Of a stretch of DNA of 64,000 bases, positions 35,503 to 46,892 are shown one piece after another. A program made the translations under genes and the position numbers. Position 1 is the stretch's first letter; each line of letters starts with the position of its first letter. The stretch is from Diadema setosum (lineage: Eukaryota > Echinodermata > Echinoidea > Diadematoida > Diadematidae). The DNA lies in contig NC_092685.1 in assembly GCF_964275005.1 (NCBI RefSeq), positions 15,660,579-15,724,578 on the forward strand, given 5' to 3'. The notes beneath the pieces are model-generated. The model saw only the letters and a program-made list of their open reading frames with translations. It did not search any database and was not told the DNA's origin.

Positions 35503-36491
35503 TACAGTTAAACTCGCCTAAGTCGACGTCGCATATGTCGAATAATCGCGCAAGTCGAAGATTTTAAAAAGTCCCGATTTTTCCCCATTGACTTACGTGT
35601 ATTAATTCACTCACAAGTCAAATTTTTAAAGTCGAATACTCGCCTAAGTCGATGAAATTCCAAGAACACTTTCACGGAAAAACCATTGAATTCACTGTGC
35701 CTAAGTCGAATAAGGATTTTATTGTGTAATAAATCACTGTCAAAATCACGAGACGCCAGTTTTTGTTTACATACAGTATATACAACAACAACAAAAAAAA
35801 ATGTGTTAATAAACATTAACGTTTCATTAACGCAAGCGGTTTCACCTGAATCGTTATTAACACAAACTAACGATCGGGAAAATTAACGTTTGTAGTAACG
35901 ATGAGTAACGATCCCAAGCGCAAAGTAACGATGTTTCGTTGACATTAACGATAGGTAACGCAAGAACTCACACGAGATTTTGGTTTCCGTTACCCAGACC
36001 TGGTGAAAGGACGACGTAGCCCCTGCTGAGTGTAGCGATCTATGCCTTATATACTTAGCGGAGTCTTTTCGCGAATCGAATCACGATTTCGCGAATGGTT
36101 AATATGTGACCGGGGTCACCAAAAACGCACGCCGGGCCACCAAAAAAAAGAAAAGAAAAAAGCCGGATGTTTGCCCTCAGTTTTGGAAATGAACAGCGGT
36201 AACAATCGGCTCCATAAGATGCTAGAATAAATGTCAGATGTTTGCTCTTAATTTTGGAAGTGAATAACGGTAATATTCAATGTGGATATTAAAAGTGTCT
36301 TGCTGAAGGGCAAATATCGGGCACACCGCTCCAGCTCTCGGCTCCAGAGTAGACAACATACATACATTATACATGTACGCGTGGTGTAACTGTAAGTCGA
36401 TTTTTTTCGACTTACGCACAAGTCGACACTCGCCTAAGTCGATGTGTTTTGCTCAGTCCCGAGAAGATCGACTTATGCGAGTTTAACTGTA
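35503..36491. mobile_element. 989-bp TA-flanked MITE, CAGTTAAACTCGC ends
   Basis: TACAGTTAAACTCGCCTAAG faces CTTATGCGAGTTTAACTGTA. Subterminal 'cgcctaagtcga' motifs recur at both ends (35512, 35641, 36431). The middle contains multiple TAACG repeats (35815-35960) and a duplicated block (CGGATGTTTGCCCTCAGTTT at 36162; a relative at 36235). No transposase. The ends resemble the 8931-9366 element, suggesting the same superfamily. Confidence 0.85.
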
Positions 36492-36599
36492 CTGGGAAAG
36501 TAATGACAATGCCCTTCTCCCCTTACATCCAACATGACAATTCTCTGTAAATAAACCCTAAAAATTTGTTTTCCTCACATTTTTACAAGCAATTTCAAT

Positions 36600-36765
36600 T
36601 ATTTTGAAGTCCTTGGGGTTGGCAATTTTCTTTTGTTATATCAAAATTTTGTTACAGCCAAACAAATGAAGTATATAAAGACACACAATAATCTTGGGAC
36701 CTGAATTTTTACTTTGTTGTAGATTTCATTATAGCCATGTTCGTTATAACATGAGTGCACTATAT
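36600..36765. mobile_element. Degenerate MITE of the GTTATAACG family
   Basis: Phrases CCTTGGGGTTGGCAATTTTC, CTTGGGACCTGAATTTTTAC and CGTTATAACATGAGTGCACT match the 25041-25592 family. The left end is lost. Confidence 0.6.
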
Positions 36766-37802
36766 CATATCGTATTAAGGCCATCTCTATTCATACGCAC
36801 ACAGCATTTATGACTTTCATTCTGACCACAACAATACCTTGTATCAAATCCTGTATCAGAGTACAGTTGAACACATTTTTATTCCTTGACTAAAGTCCAA
36901 ACCCTAGGTAACCAAGTCCATGGGACTTTATAATTCATCACACATTGTATGAGGTCTACATCTCTTGCATTAAGTGCCAGTCTATACTGTATCAGCAACT
37001 CATACAAAAATATTGTAACTCTCCCTTGGATAAGAAATCATGTTTTTCATCAATGATCAAATGAATTTAACAACTATGGCCCGTCTCCCCGCACAGGACA
37101 TCATGACTGCAAGGTTATTGCAAAACAACAAATATATGAAGCATTTAACTTTTGATTTCATGTTGAACAAGAAATCCTGGTGAAGATTTGTATAATTCGA
37201 TGGGGTAATTTAGAGACTACTACATCATTATCTCGTGTAATTTGCATTTTGATTGCTCCTTCTATCACTGTTTCATGAAATCGTGTGATTTTAAATTTCC
37301 ATAGCTCTCGTACTCAGGTCTAATTTTCTGGCACTTGTCATTCTGCTGGTTTGATTTTATTCTATTTGTTAAACCAACTTCGATACCATGGGGCATTGCA
37401 TTTTAAGGTACATGTATTCAGTGAAAGGTATGTGCCATTCTACCCTAGTATCAGTGAGCACAAGATTTCACTCGCTGCAATCAAGAAAATGGCAAAAAGC
37501 TGCATCTCAAATAAGATACTTAAAATTCTGGCACTGGTTACAAATAAGCCATAAACCTAAAGCAATAAAAAAAAAATAAACAAGAAAGAGAATTCCAGTG
37601 AAGGACCCTTGCTGTTCCCTTTTAATACAGCTGCACAAAGTCAGTCAAGATGAACATTTTGCTGAGGGACTATGTATGCTGATCTATAAACTAGGAAATA
37701 TCAGAGCATTAATCATGTCATGGCTATGACAGTTAAGTATTCATTGTTTACCTTTTACTCAAAGTATTGTCTTTGTCAGATTATTCTCACAATTAATATC
37801 CC

Positions 37803-37834
<32 letters not shown>

Positions 37835-39251
37835 CTATTGAGTTGTTAAGTTGAGATTTTAAATTTCACAGCATCTACTGCACTGAAGAGTTGTTTTTGC
37901 AATGCCGGGCTTGACTTCATTCATATCAATCACACCTGAAACGTCCCCTTCAAAGCATTTGACACTACGGATATATTTAGAGTTTTACTTGGGTAAAACT
38001 TTTATGAGATTCAAATCATCACATCTCAAGAAGAATGACTATATTTCATAAAGCCTCTTAAATACAACTGTGACACCTCTCTATACATATATACCTTGCA
38101 AGAAAAAAAAGCCCAAAATATTGTGGCAAAACATATTTCAGTTTGAAAAAAAAAAACGGGTAGTTTGTACTGCATTTTTTTTTTTTTTTTTTTTTTTTTG
38201 GGGGGGGGGGGGGCAGGTTACATATGACAGGAAAGGTATTAAACAGCTTTACCACTGATTAAATACATGTACTACAAAAACAGTAATTTCTTAAATACCA
38301 AGCTGACCTATAGTACTGACAATGTTTTGAACATATTATTGAGTACAGATGCTGACTTCACAAATTCCATAAATAATTTTGAGATCACTACAAGAGGCCA
38401 CTATTTCAGACTGAAGTAGAGATTGGTGGTCATGCTTCTGTTCAAAATCACAGGAATTCATTCATACTTCTTTCATGAAAGTATCATTTCAAATCAAATT
38501 TTGATGCTTGATGATGCCCCTAAAAAAACACAGTGGCCATCGCACCCACGCTCTATAGCACAGATATCTTGAGCATCAGTACTGTACAAAAATGCGGTGG
38601 TGGCTTGATTTAATTAACAATGATGCACAATGAAATGCTTCTTCCTGTGAGTTGATATGAAGAAATATCATTCAAATCAATATTTCAAGACATTAATATT
38701 TCTTGCAAGCAAGATGTTTGCTGTAATCAGTAAAGGGTACTGAGAAATTTTGTCATCTGGCACATTGTAAGAAAAGAAAGATTCCTGAACGGCCTGATTG
38801 ACACTGATTCCAAGGACAAATAACATGTTACAGCTTGACTTACGTTGACTGCTGGAATTTAATATGGCCAGATTTACACAGAAATTGAACAGGACCACTG
38901 GGTTTGTGCAAGCCCTAACAGTTGATATCTCACCTGACAGTAACTTTTGGAGGACTGAAACTTTTAGCAAAAGTTTTATAGTCACACTCTCTTTGAATAT
39001 GCTATTTTTTTCTCAACTATGCTTTAAAAAGGCACAGATCAGTCTTACTTTCATGGCAATCCCAAAAGTATTAAGCAAATTAATTAGGACATAAAATCCT
39101 AATTCTATTCAGAAATTCTATCAAAACCCTGAAATTGAATTACACAACATACTGTTTTTAAAGAAATTCATCAACAAATGCATGAAATTCTGAGAACTTT
39201 ACAAGGCTACACCCAAGTGCAATATGTGCCTGATCGAAATATTCCAAACAT
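36766..39251. other. Intergenic, no gene recognised
   Basis: Contains a long A-run (37809-37833) and a T(n)G(n) junction at 38175-38213. ORFs here are short and unsupported. The stretch adjoining 39251 is probably B4GAT1 3' UTR. Confidence 0.4.
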
Positions 39252-42200
39252 TTAGAGACAGTGTCGCTTACTCTCTGGATACTTTGTCTCCAGCTCAGCA
39301 TGAAATTGGAGAAAGAGGTGTCGATTGTCTCTGTTCTCTGTATCTTTCTGCTGATGGAACTCTGTCTTCTCCTTGAAGCCCTTGTGAATGACAAATGCTC
39401 GATCCAAGACCGCAAAGTTGTACCCTGCCACATTTAGCTCACAGACCTGTAACAATAACAGAGAAATTTTACCTTACATGGATGGAGTCATTTCTTTAAT
39501 TTTGAAAAAAAAAAAAAAAAAAACACCACTTGATCAATTGTGACCTGCCACAACAAAAGGGTCCGAAAGTCGTTGAAGGCTAAGCTGAGGTAACTAGAAT
39601 TATCACTGAAGGTGATTAATACCCCCGCCCCTAGTGTTGCTTTGGTAGTATGTGATGTCATGAGGGCAATGACGTTAATACCAAGTTTGTGCACTTGTCG
39701 AATTGGAAACAGAATAATTTTAGTTTACTGTACAATTACAGAGTTGACACTGAGTTCCACAAGGTTTGGGTAAAAAGTGTGGTTACTATGGCAATGCATT
39801 GTCTGATACAAACACAAGGGACATTTTGCATAACTACACTTAAAGGGATAGTGCAGTATTGGTGGAGATGAGAATTGGGCTTCTAACTTTTTGCGAGATA
39901 CCAAGAAAACACTTAAGATACAGTACACAGCATACCATTTTAAGAGGAATTCAAAGTTTATTTGATGAAAATCGGGTTTGGAATGACTGATACTGTACAT
40001 CAAAACACAAAGTAAAACAAAGCGATCGTAATAAAGTGTGGGTCCCACACTTTATTAGATTCGCTCTTTTTTGGATATCTCAGCCATTTCAAAACCAATT
40101 TTCATCAAATAAACCTTGAATTCCTCATAAAATTACATGCTCTTTCATATTTCATAAGAGGTTTCTCATTATCTCACCAAAAAATGTTAGAAACCTGAAA
40201 TTAGGTCTCAACCAAAACTATACATGCCAAATTTGACCTTCATAGCTTGAATGGTTTATTTTGATACAAAAATGAGTGGTTACCATGGCAACACATTTTC
40301 CTTAAACTAACACATTGGTGTCTTGCAAAACTACACTTCTAGATCATGATATATTACTAAATTTGACTTTAATTGCCTGAATGATGGAAAAGTTATCCAA
40401 TCTGCAAGGTTTTGGTAAAATTGTGGTTACCATGGCAACGGTTTGTGTGACAAACACAAAAATTATGTGTTCCACATCTATACCTCAGGGCCATAATGCC
40501 TACCAAATTTGGTTTCAATTGCTTGAAAACTGTGGAAGAAGTTCACTCCACAGGATTTAAAAAAAAATGCAGTTACCATGGCAACGCATTGTCTGATACA
40601 AATAGAAAGGACATTTTGCAAAACTACACTTAAAGAGGATCATACTCACCAAATTTCACCTTCATAGATTAAATGGTTTAATTTGATACAAAAATTAGTG
40701 GTTACCATGGCAACACATATTTCTTATATTAACACATTGGTGTCTTGCATAACTACACCTCCAGATCATCATACATACTAAATTTGACCTTAATTACTTG
40801 AATGATGTTGAAGTTATTCAATCCACAAGGTTTTGGTAAAATTATGGTTACCATGGCAACGCTTTGTCCGACAAACACAAAAATTATGTGTTCCACATCT
40901 ATGCCTCAATGCCATAATGCCTACCAAATTTGATTTCAATTGCTTCAAAACTGTAGAAGTTGTTCACTCCACAAGATTTCGAAGAAAACATGCGGTTACC
41001 ATGGCAATGCTTTGTCAAGTACAAATACAAAGAGTGTCTTGCATAACTACACCTATAGATCATCATAGATACCAATTTTGAAATTGATTGCTTAAATACT
41101 ATGGAAGTTATTCAATCAACAAGGTTTTGGTAAAATTATGGTTACCATGGCAACGCATTGTCCGACAAACACAAAAAACATGTCTTGCACATCTATACCT
41201 CAATAGCATCATTTACCCTAAGTTTCATTTAAATTGCTTCAAAACTGTAGAAGGAGTTCACGACGCAAGATTTTGCAACAGACCGACCGACAACCCGACC
41301 GACCGCCCGACCAACATCATGGTGATTCCTATATACCCCCTTCACACTACGTGTGGCGGGGGTATAAAGTTTGAAGTCAGATCATCAAAATTAGTCAAAA
41401 CCATAATGTTTTGTCTTATCATCTGCCAAAATCTTGAAACTAAATGACCAAAGGAAAGGCAAGAAATCAGTATTTTTCTGGGCCATGATTTTCTGACTTT
41501 CAATGGAAGAGTAATGTGTGCGAAGATTTGGATTTAGCGCTGCAGATAGACTCCGCCCTTAGCAACGAGCGAGTGTTCTTATTGGTCAGTGCGTGGCATC
41601 CTGGTTACTGATTGTTTGAACGCAGACCGCTGGTGCTAAGCTTGAATGAACATCGCAGAGGTTGCTGAGAGCATATCTTCTATTGTCCGGAGGTGAAAAA
41701 TGTCTTACCTCCCCTTGATCATGATTGCGTCGGAAGGAAAACTTTGAAGGTAGTTTTCTCGAAAATGCTGATTTAATAGACCACTCAACATAATCTCATA
41801 AAATTGTTGATATCTCTGCAACCAAGTACTTTAATGTGTCATGTGAAATTAAAGCATAAGAGTAAGGGAATAATGTCATGCCATTTTTAGAAAATTGACC
41901 TCCCCTGACTTTCGGATCCTTTAGTTGAAGCGGGTCACAATTTCTCTTTACATCTCATAAACTGAAGTGACTTCTGAAAATGCTTCCTGTACCTACACTG
42001 GTAGTGGATGTTACAGAAGCACTTTATAACTTTCACATATACAGTAACAAAGCAATCTCAACAATAATCTATGATTAATGGAAGGGCTGCAGTCGTTAAT
42101 CTAATGTTTTGGGGAAAAGAAACTTTGATGGCAATTTGTGCAAAATGTAACACATACTTGTGATAATATACTTCCTGAGGAGAATCTTGGTAACAACTTT

Positions 42201-44238
42201 GAAGTAGAAAAGCAAATCTTTGTTTTTGCACTTTTATAGGATTGTCACTAACCACTACATACTGATGTACGGCGGAAGGGAAACTAACAGACTGTCTTTA
42301 CACAGGCTAGCCCCATCAATGCACAATGGCTAGGATTATCACCTGACTGATTCTGTTGTAGCCATACTGTCTGAAGCGTTCATCATAGAGAGGAACATCA
42401 CTCCGGCTGATGTAGAAAGGTTCCCATAGGGGTTTCCATTCCACTGTGTAAGCCACACCAAGCTGTCCAGTGAAGCTCTACGGGGTAAGGAATGGGGGAT
42501 ATAATACATTGAAATGTTGGCCATGTACAGCTGTTAATATTGTATATTGCCTGCAATAAAATCACTATCACCTGCTGTGGTTTCCATGCTCATTTCATTC
42601 TCTTTTCAGTAATTTTGAAATAACATTGTGCAAGAATTGACATGAAATCATCAGTAATATCACAAATACAGAGGTGAATTATTAAACCAGGGATGACTAC
42701 ATGGCATAATAAAATCAATTTAATTTTTCTAAAATATCAAAATGACTGATTATTCAAACTTATTCTTAAACAACTGAATCAAAATAAAACATCACACATC
42801 TTTCATATTTGAAAATGACGACTGCATACACATTACAGACAGGTAGAATTCATAAGTTATTGATGACTGATGTAAACATATTTGCCTAGATGGGTAATTG
42901 GGGGAACTTCTTTTTAGCTTCCAGCAGGCATGGGGGATCTTGGTTCTGAGAATAGTTGTATGTGATGCATCATCTTAAAATACACATATTTTTTCACTAA
43001 TTCAACTAAGTTGTTTGCATTTGCTGCAATATTCTATATTCAACTTTCTCCCCAAGGGTAGTTCACCTTAAGCAAATCAAATACTGGTATAATACTTTAT
43101 AGTTTATATGTAATGTATGCATAAAGATTTCTTGTTTTTAGAACAGCACTTCTTGCAAATGATCAAAATGTTTCATTCATCAAATTGGAACATGGGAATG
43201 ATAGATGGATTTGGACAGAAATGGTACAGTCTGAATTTACAAATTGTTACTCACTTGAAGACTTGTCCAACGCAAATAATCTGTATGGTTCTGACAGTAG
43301 GGACACTGCTTCACATAGAATTGTCTGACTGTGTCCTTTCCAAACTCCACCATCAGTTCTCTCTTGTTGCAAGGCAACCTGTGAACTGCTCTGACGTCAA
43401 CCTCAAATGCTGGCAGCACAAACACCATCTGCTGCACCATGTCCTGATCCAGCCAGAGTGAGGATGACCCCTGGACAAACTGAAGGAAGTTCTCTCGGAG
43501 ACCACAGCTTGGAAGCATGTCGACATCCAACACAAAGTGATAATCGGTGAGGGCATGCGTCCTGCCCACATTTCTTAGTAAGTTCGTTGGATACGAAACC
43601 CCGTTCTGTGCATAATTTCTCACATTCTCACTCGAAGACTTGATGCTGTCGATGAGTTTATCACATTGAACCATGGGTACTGAAATGGAGCGCTTATTTG
43701 TCTTTGCACCATATACTTCAGCTTCTTTTGAAAAGGAGCTCAGAGGGTGCACGAGGTGGAAAGTCACATTTCTACGAATTCCTAAATAGCACTCTTGGAG
43801 TGAAAAGATATAGCTGACTATTGAGGGTATGTCAGGAAGGCTGCCAAAAACAGCTACTGACACTGGGCCTTTCCATCTTTCAACTAATTCTGGCAGGTGA
43901 AGCATGTTATTCATAGAGCAGTGAGTAATTAATGTTACATCTCTCCTGTTCAGAGGCCTGACTTTACTATAAACTCTGGATAGGTCGTAGAAAATCTGAT
44001 ATGAGCCATAGGTGTTAAGTTTTGGTGCTGGCAAGTTGATGTATCTGTGCTTGGTCCTGTATTGATGACTGTGGCTGCTGTTTGCACTCTTCTTTGGAGC
44101 AAACTCTCTTGCCCCACTCTGAAGCCCATTTTGAGTTCTGTTGTCCAGCCATGAGATCATTGTGAGATGAATGAGTTGGAGGAAGACCAGTATTATCACC
44201 AGAGCACAGATGGTGTACTGCATCAGTGTGCAACGCAT
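39252..44238 (-). CDS. B4GAT1: Beta-1,4-glucuronyltransferase 1-like enzyme, complete 3-exon gene
   Basis: Exons in order: 44238-43255 (328 codons), 42477-42343 (45 codons), 39446-39252 (64 codons plus stop). All are phase 0, giving 437 aa (human 415). The N-terminus has a short cytosolic head and one membrane anchor (YTICALVIILVFLQLIHLTM), as in a type II Golgi protein. The lumenal domain has VTLITHCSMNNML, ERWKGPVSVAVFG, YPTNLLRNVGR, the catalytic LDVDMLPSCGL (DVD, the DXD metal site), EPFYISRSDVPLYDERFRQY and FVIHKGFKEKTEFH. This set is diagnostic of the B4GAT1/LARGE C-terminal GT49 fold. In vertebrates B4GAT1 adds the GlcA primer for matriglycan on alpha-dystroglycan. A paralogous GT49 enzyme cannot be excluded. 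A splice acceptor after 44293 (complement) implies an upstream non-coding exon. Intron 2 is ~2.9 kb and holds the X-box array element. Confidence 0.93.
39594..41370 (-). mobile_element. Hairpin-capped array element with X-box-bearing 146-bp units
   Basis: Read on the minus strand it starts near 41370 with a terminal hairpin (TATACCCCCGCCACA...GGGGGTATA). A GGTC/GGTCG tetranucleotide run follows (41279-41313), then eight tandem units. It ends with GGCGGGGGTA, a hairpin ATCAC-CTTCA-GTGAT (39602-39616 complement) and CTAG (39594-39597). GTTACCATGGCAAC occurs at 40279, 40426, 40572, 40701, 40847 and 41141. One-mismatch forms are at 40995 and (weaker) 39782. Spacing is mostly 146-148 bp. It has the same plan as the elements at 14.6, 60.7 and 62.3 kb, but a different sequence. 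No protein coding is evident. It lies sense-oriented in intron 2 of B4GAT1. Confidence 0.8.
39845..40206. mobile_element. Foldback MITE inserted in the X-box array
   Basis: ATAGTGCAGTATTGGTGGAG at the left is inverted as CTCAACCAAAACTAT at the right. The arms pair for ~170 bp around a perfect central palindrome, TAAAGTGTGGGTCCCACACTTTA (23 nt, 40033-40055), and the arms continue beyond it. Removing ~350 bp restores the 146-bp spacing of the array units, which supports the boundaries. Confidence 0.8.
41371..42342. other. B4GAT1 intron 2, remainder
   Basis: Non-coding, with a slightly more CpG-rich patch around 41550-41680 (GACTCCGCCCTTAGCAACG). It may be an old repeat, but I recognise no element. 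Confidence 0.4.
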
Positions 44239-44293
44239 GTTGACTGTAACTGTAGTACTTCAGAATCATCATTTTTCAGAGAAACGAGCCAAT
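44239..44293 (-). promoter_or_regulatory. B4GAT1 5' leader with overlapping upstream ATGs
   Basis: The leader after a pyrimidine-rich CTTTTTTCCAG acceptor contains a tandem ATGATG (starting at 44272 complement). It opens an 85-codon frame that overlaps the B4GAT1 start in another frame. If retained in the mRNA it would be a translation-dampening uORF. Confidence 0.4.
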
Positions 44294-44429
44294 CTGGAAA
44301 AAAGAAGAAGAAGAAAACAGCCAAACATTAACCAGAGAAGAATCACCTTCATCACAACAACCTCCCAAAAATATATCACATACCAATAATAATAACTGTA
44401 GTACCGGTAGTTTCCTTGTATTATTAATA

Positions 44430-44744
44430 AGGAGCTTTAGATTTTGACGCGCGGACGTTTGAGCCGACGCTTGCGCTGGACGTTCTCCTCTCCCTGCGTC
44501 GTGTGGAAAAGTAGCTTTAGATTACGCTGGGACGCAACGTATAAAAAACAAAATCGCGCCCCCATATGATCAGTGCATGAAGAAGCTCTCTATGTCGCAA
44601 ACTGTGCGGACGTGAAAATAGCCCAGTACGCGTAGTGAAAAACTCGAGCGACGCAAGCTAAAAATAGATTGACTTTACGCGCGCTACTGCGCAAGCTCAG
44701 AACATGTTTTTAAACGTCCGCGCGTCTAAAATCTAAAGCTCCCT
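44430..44744. mobile_element. MITE, AGGGAGCTTTAGATT family, copy 1
   Basis: GGAGCTTTAGATTTTGACGC faces CTAAAATCTAAAGCTCCCT. An internal block (GTAGCTTTAGATTACGCTGG) repeats the end motif. A second copy in opposite orientation lies at 56767-57090. TAAT-like flanks suggest the target. Confidence 0.85.
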
Positions 44745-44952
44745 AATAATGCAGTAAACTCCCCATATCACATTTAACAAAACTTGGCATCATATACATA
44801 CAAATGTTCCATGAATATGGTTTGAAATGCTAAAGGGACTTACAGCCTTCTTTAGCAGTACAATGTATGTAAAACTCTGAGGTTAGAACATTCTGTATTT
44901 TCAATACAAGGAATGTCATCAAGATCATAGCAAGTGTACATCATATGGGTTA

Positions 44953-45280
44953 ATAGAACTTTTCCGACTCGCTACGTTGTAGATATACGAGAGTGATTGC
45001 CATTCAAATTACACGCAAAAGATGAGGAGTGAAGCAATACGGACTCTTACAGACCTGATTTTAATCACGGATTTCAGTGGGTTTTTGACTTAAATTTAAA
45101 AAAAAAAAAATTGCACACCGATTATTGAATGAATATCATAGACTATGGGGATTCCTATTTTTTAGTTTTCTACAATTGATAAAGATATTCATGAAGGAAA
45201 CGTACACCCACTGCTGAAAATGACAGACGTGCAGCCGCTGTCGCAAAGCGATAGCGGCTGCGAGTAGTTATGTACTCTCT
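44953..45280 (+). repeat. Dispersed hairpin-ended repeat, copy 1
   Basis: It runs from ATACGAGAGTGATTGCCATT through GATGAGGAGTGAAGCA to a hairpin GCAGCCGCTGTCGC...GCGATAGCGGCTGC (45231-45261). A ~75-80% similar copy is inverted at 51255-51590. Confidence 0.75.
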
Positions 45281-45334
45281 TTTTATTCGACATGAATTCA
45301 GATACTGATGAGGTATTTACAATGAAGTATTTGT

Positions 45335-46226
45335 AGGGGCAAGCATGGTATTATCGGACACGCACATTTTTTGCGTACTAATGACATTCTGTACGCGCGA
45401 GACTTCGTAGAATAGCCTCACAGAACTTTGTGTGGACCGAAATCGCAAAAAACGCCACATAAAAATGTAAAAACACGAAAAAATTCACATTTTACCTCAA
45501 ATTTATAGTTGAGTGACCCGCACCTCGAGATAGCTAATATTTATGCATGTTTGAATCACATTTCGCGACTGAAATTCTATGAAATCCAACTCACATACAG
45601 GAAAAATGCTGAAGATTCCAATAGAACCAAAAGTTCACTGATTGATATCGGAAATTTGTAGCTATCGTCCTCAAATGCGAACGATGTGGAATAGTTGAGC
45701 GCTAAGGGGCCCTCAACTCATCACCCGCGTGTGCAGCTCCCATAGACAAAGCATGTAAACTAGAAGTAGAGTCTAACCAGTTGTCAATTTTTTCACAAGG
45801 TTTTATTCTGTGAACTGTTCGAAATGTTCAAGACAGACATTTTACCGTAAAATACGAAATTTTAGCCTCATTTGCCAATTTTTTCTTTGTCATCCGCTCA
45901 GTGATAATGTGTATGATGATTTGTGGGATAAATTGTGATTCTTGTGCAAGGATAAGGTGCGAAAGATGTCAATTATTTCGTTGCGAAAGTCGTGTCCGGT
46001 AATACAATGCGATTTTGCACCGCGCAAAAAGACAACTTTTGTAGAGGGTTATGTTTGAAGCATATTTTCTAAAAACTGGAGTGAACAATTGACATCAGTT
46101 GGCTGAATTCGTAATTTCCAGGAGTCTGTGAATAAGTGATATTATTTTTAGCCCAAATTTCATCCTCTGAGTACAGAATTCAAAGCCATGAAAGAAAGCA
46201 TCCGGTAATTGGATGTGCCACCCTAC
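45335..46226. mobile_element. Probable MITE with GTAGGG ends
   Basis: The left GTAGGGGCAAGCATGGTATT and right GGATGTGCCACCCTAC ends are imperfectly inverted. An internal inverted pair TATTATCGGACACG / CGTGTCCGGTAATA lies at 45350 and 45989. No ORF of note. Confidence 0.45.
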
Positions 46227-46396
46227 TAAAACATTTGATTCAGAGAACTGAATTTTTCATAACTTGTGTGATTTTTTCATATCTTACCCTGATTATTATA
46301 AAATGAATAACTGGATAACCCTAGTTATTTTGAGATGAATACCACCCCCCCCCCCCCCGGCCCCCTTGCTCTCAAAGCCATGCAACTAGACAGTCT

Positions 46397-46575
46397 AGGG
46401 CCCGCTGCAAGAAAGTTGCAATCAATTGCAAATAATTGCTAATTTTGAAACAACCATTCTGATTGGCTCATTGTCTGCCCTATTAAGAAGACATGCATGC
46501 AACAATGATTTTGATTGGCCAGTGACAATCAGTTGCAAGTTGCGTTTAAACGCAAAGTTTCTAGCAACGGGGCCC
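46397..46575. mobile_element. Foldback MITE, AGGGCCC ends
   Basis: AGGGCCCGCTGCAAGAAAGT faces ACTTTGCG...TAGCAACGGGGCCCT. The interior is largely palindromic (GATTGGCTCATTGTC and GATTGGCCAGTGACAATC). It is similar in style to 27269-27427. Confidence 0.8.
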
Positions 46576-46591
46576 TGATTATGTTAAACTA

Positions 46592-46788
46592 CTGTACGAG
46601 CTGAAATTTTTGCGTACAGATATTTTCGCGAATTGCTACTTGGAAGACATTTTCACATGCTGTTAATTTCGCGGTTGCGAGGGTCTAACTGAACTTAGTT
46701 ATTTGAGAGTGTTGTTATTTTCACGGTTCAAAGGCGATTCGCAAAATTCGCGAAAATAAAACCACCGCGAAAATTTCAGCTCGTACAG
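46592..46788. mobile_element. MITE, CTGTACGAGCTGAAATTT ends
   Basis: CTGTACGAGCTGAAATTTTT at the left is inverted as AAATTTCAGCTCGTACAG at the right. TTCGCG motifs recur inside. The element at 56256-56468 is a relative with different tips. Confidence 0.85.
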
Positions 46789-46892
46789 CAAAGGACGGAC
46801 GAGAGCTTTGGAAATTTCAATAGCAAATCATGCGAATCATGAGTGTTGATAACCTTGGGGTGCTGTTTAAACCAGTAGAACTGTCTAGTATT

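Noticed and set aside
40279-41154. Regularly spaced palindromes suggestive of a CRISPR array
   Set aside because: Spacing is ~146 bp, the 'spacers' are themselves repeated, and this is an animal intron. It is a tandem-unit transposable element.
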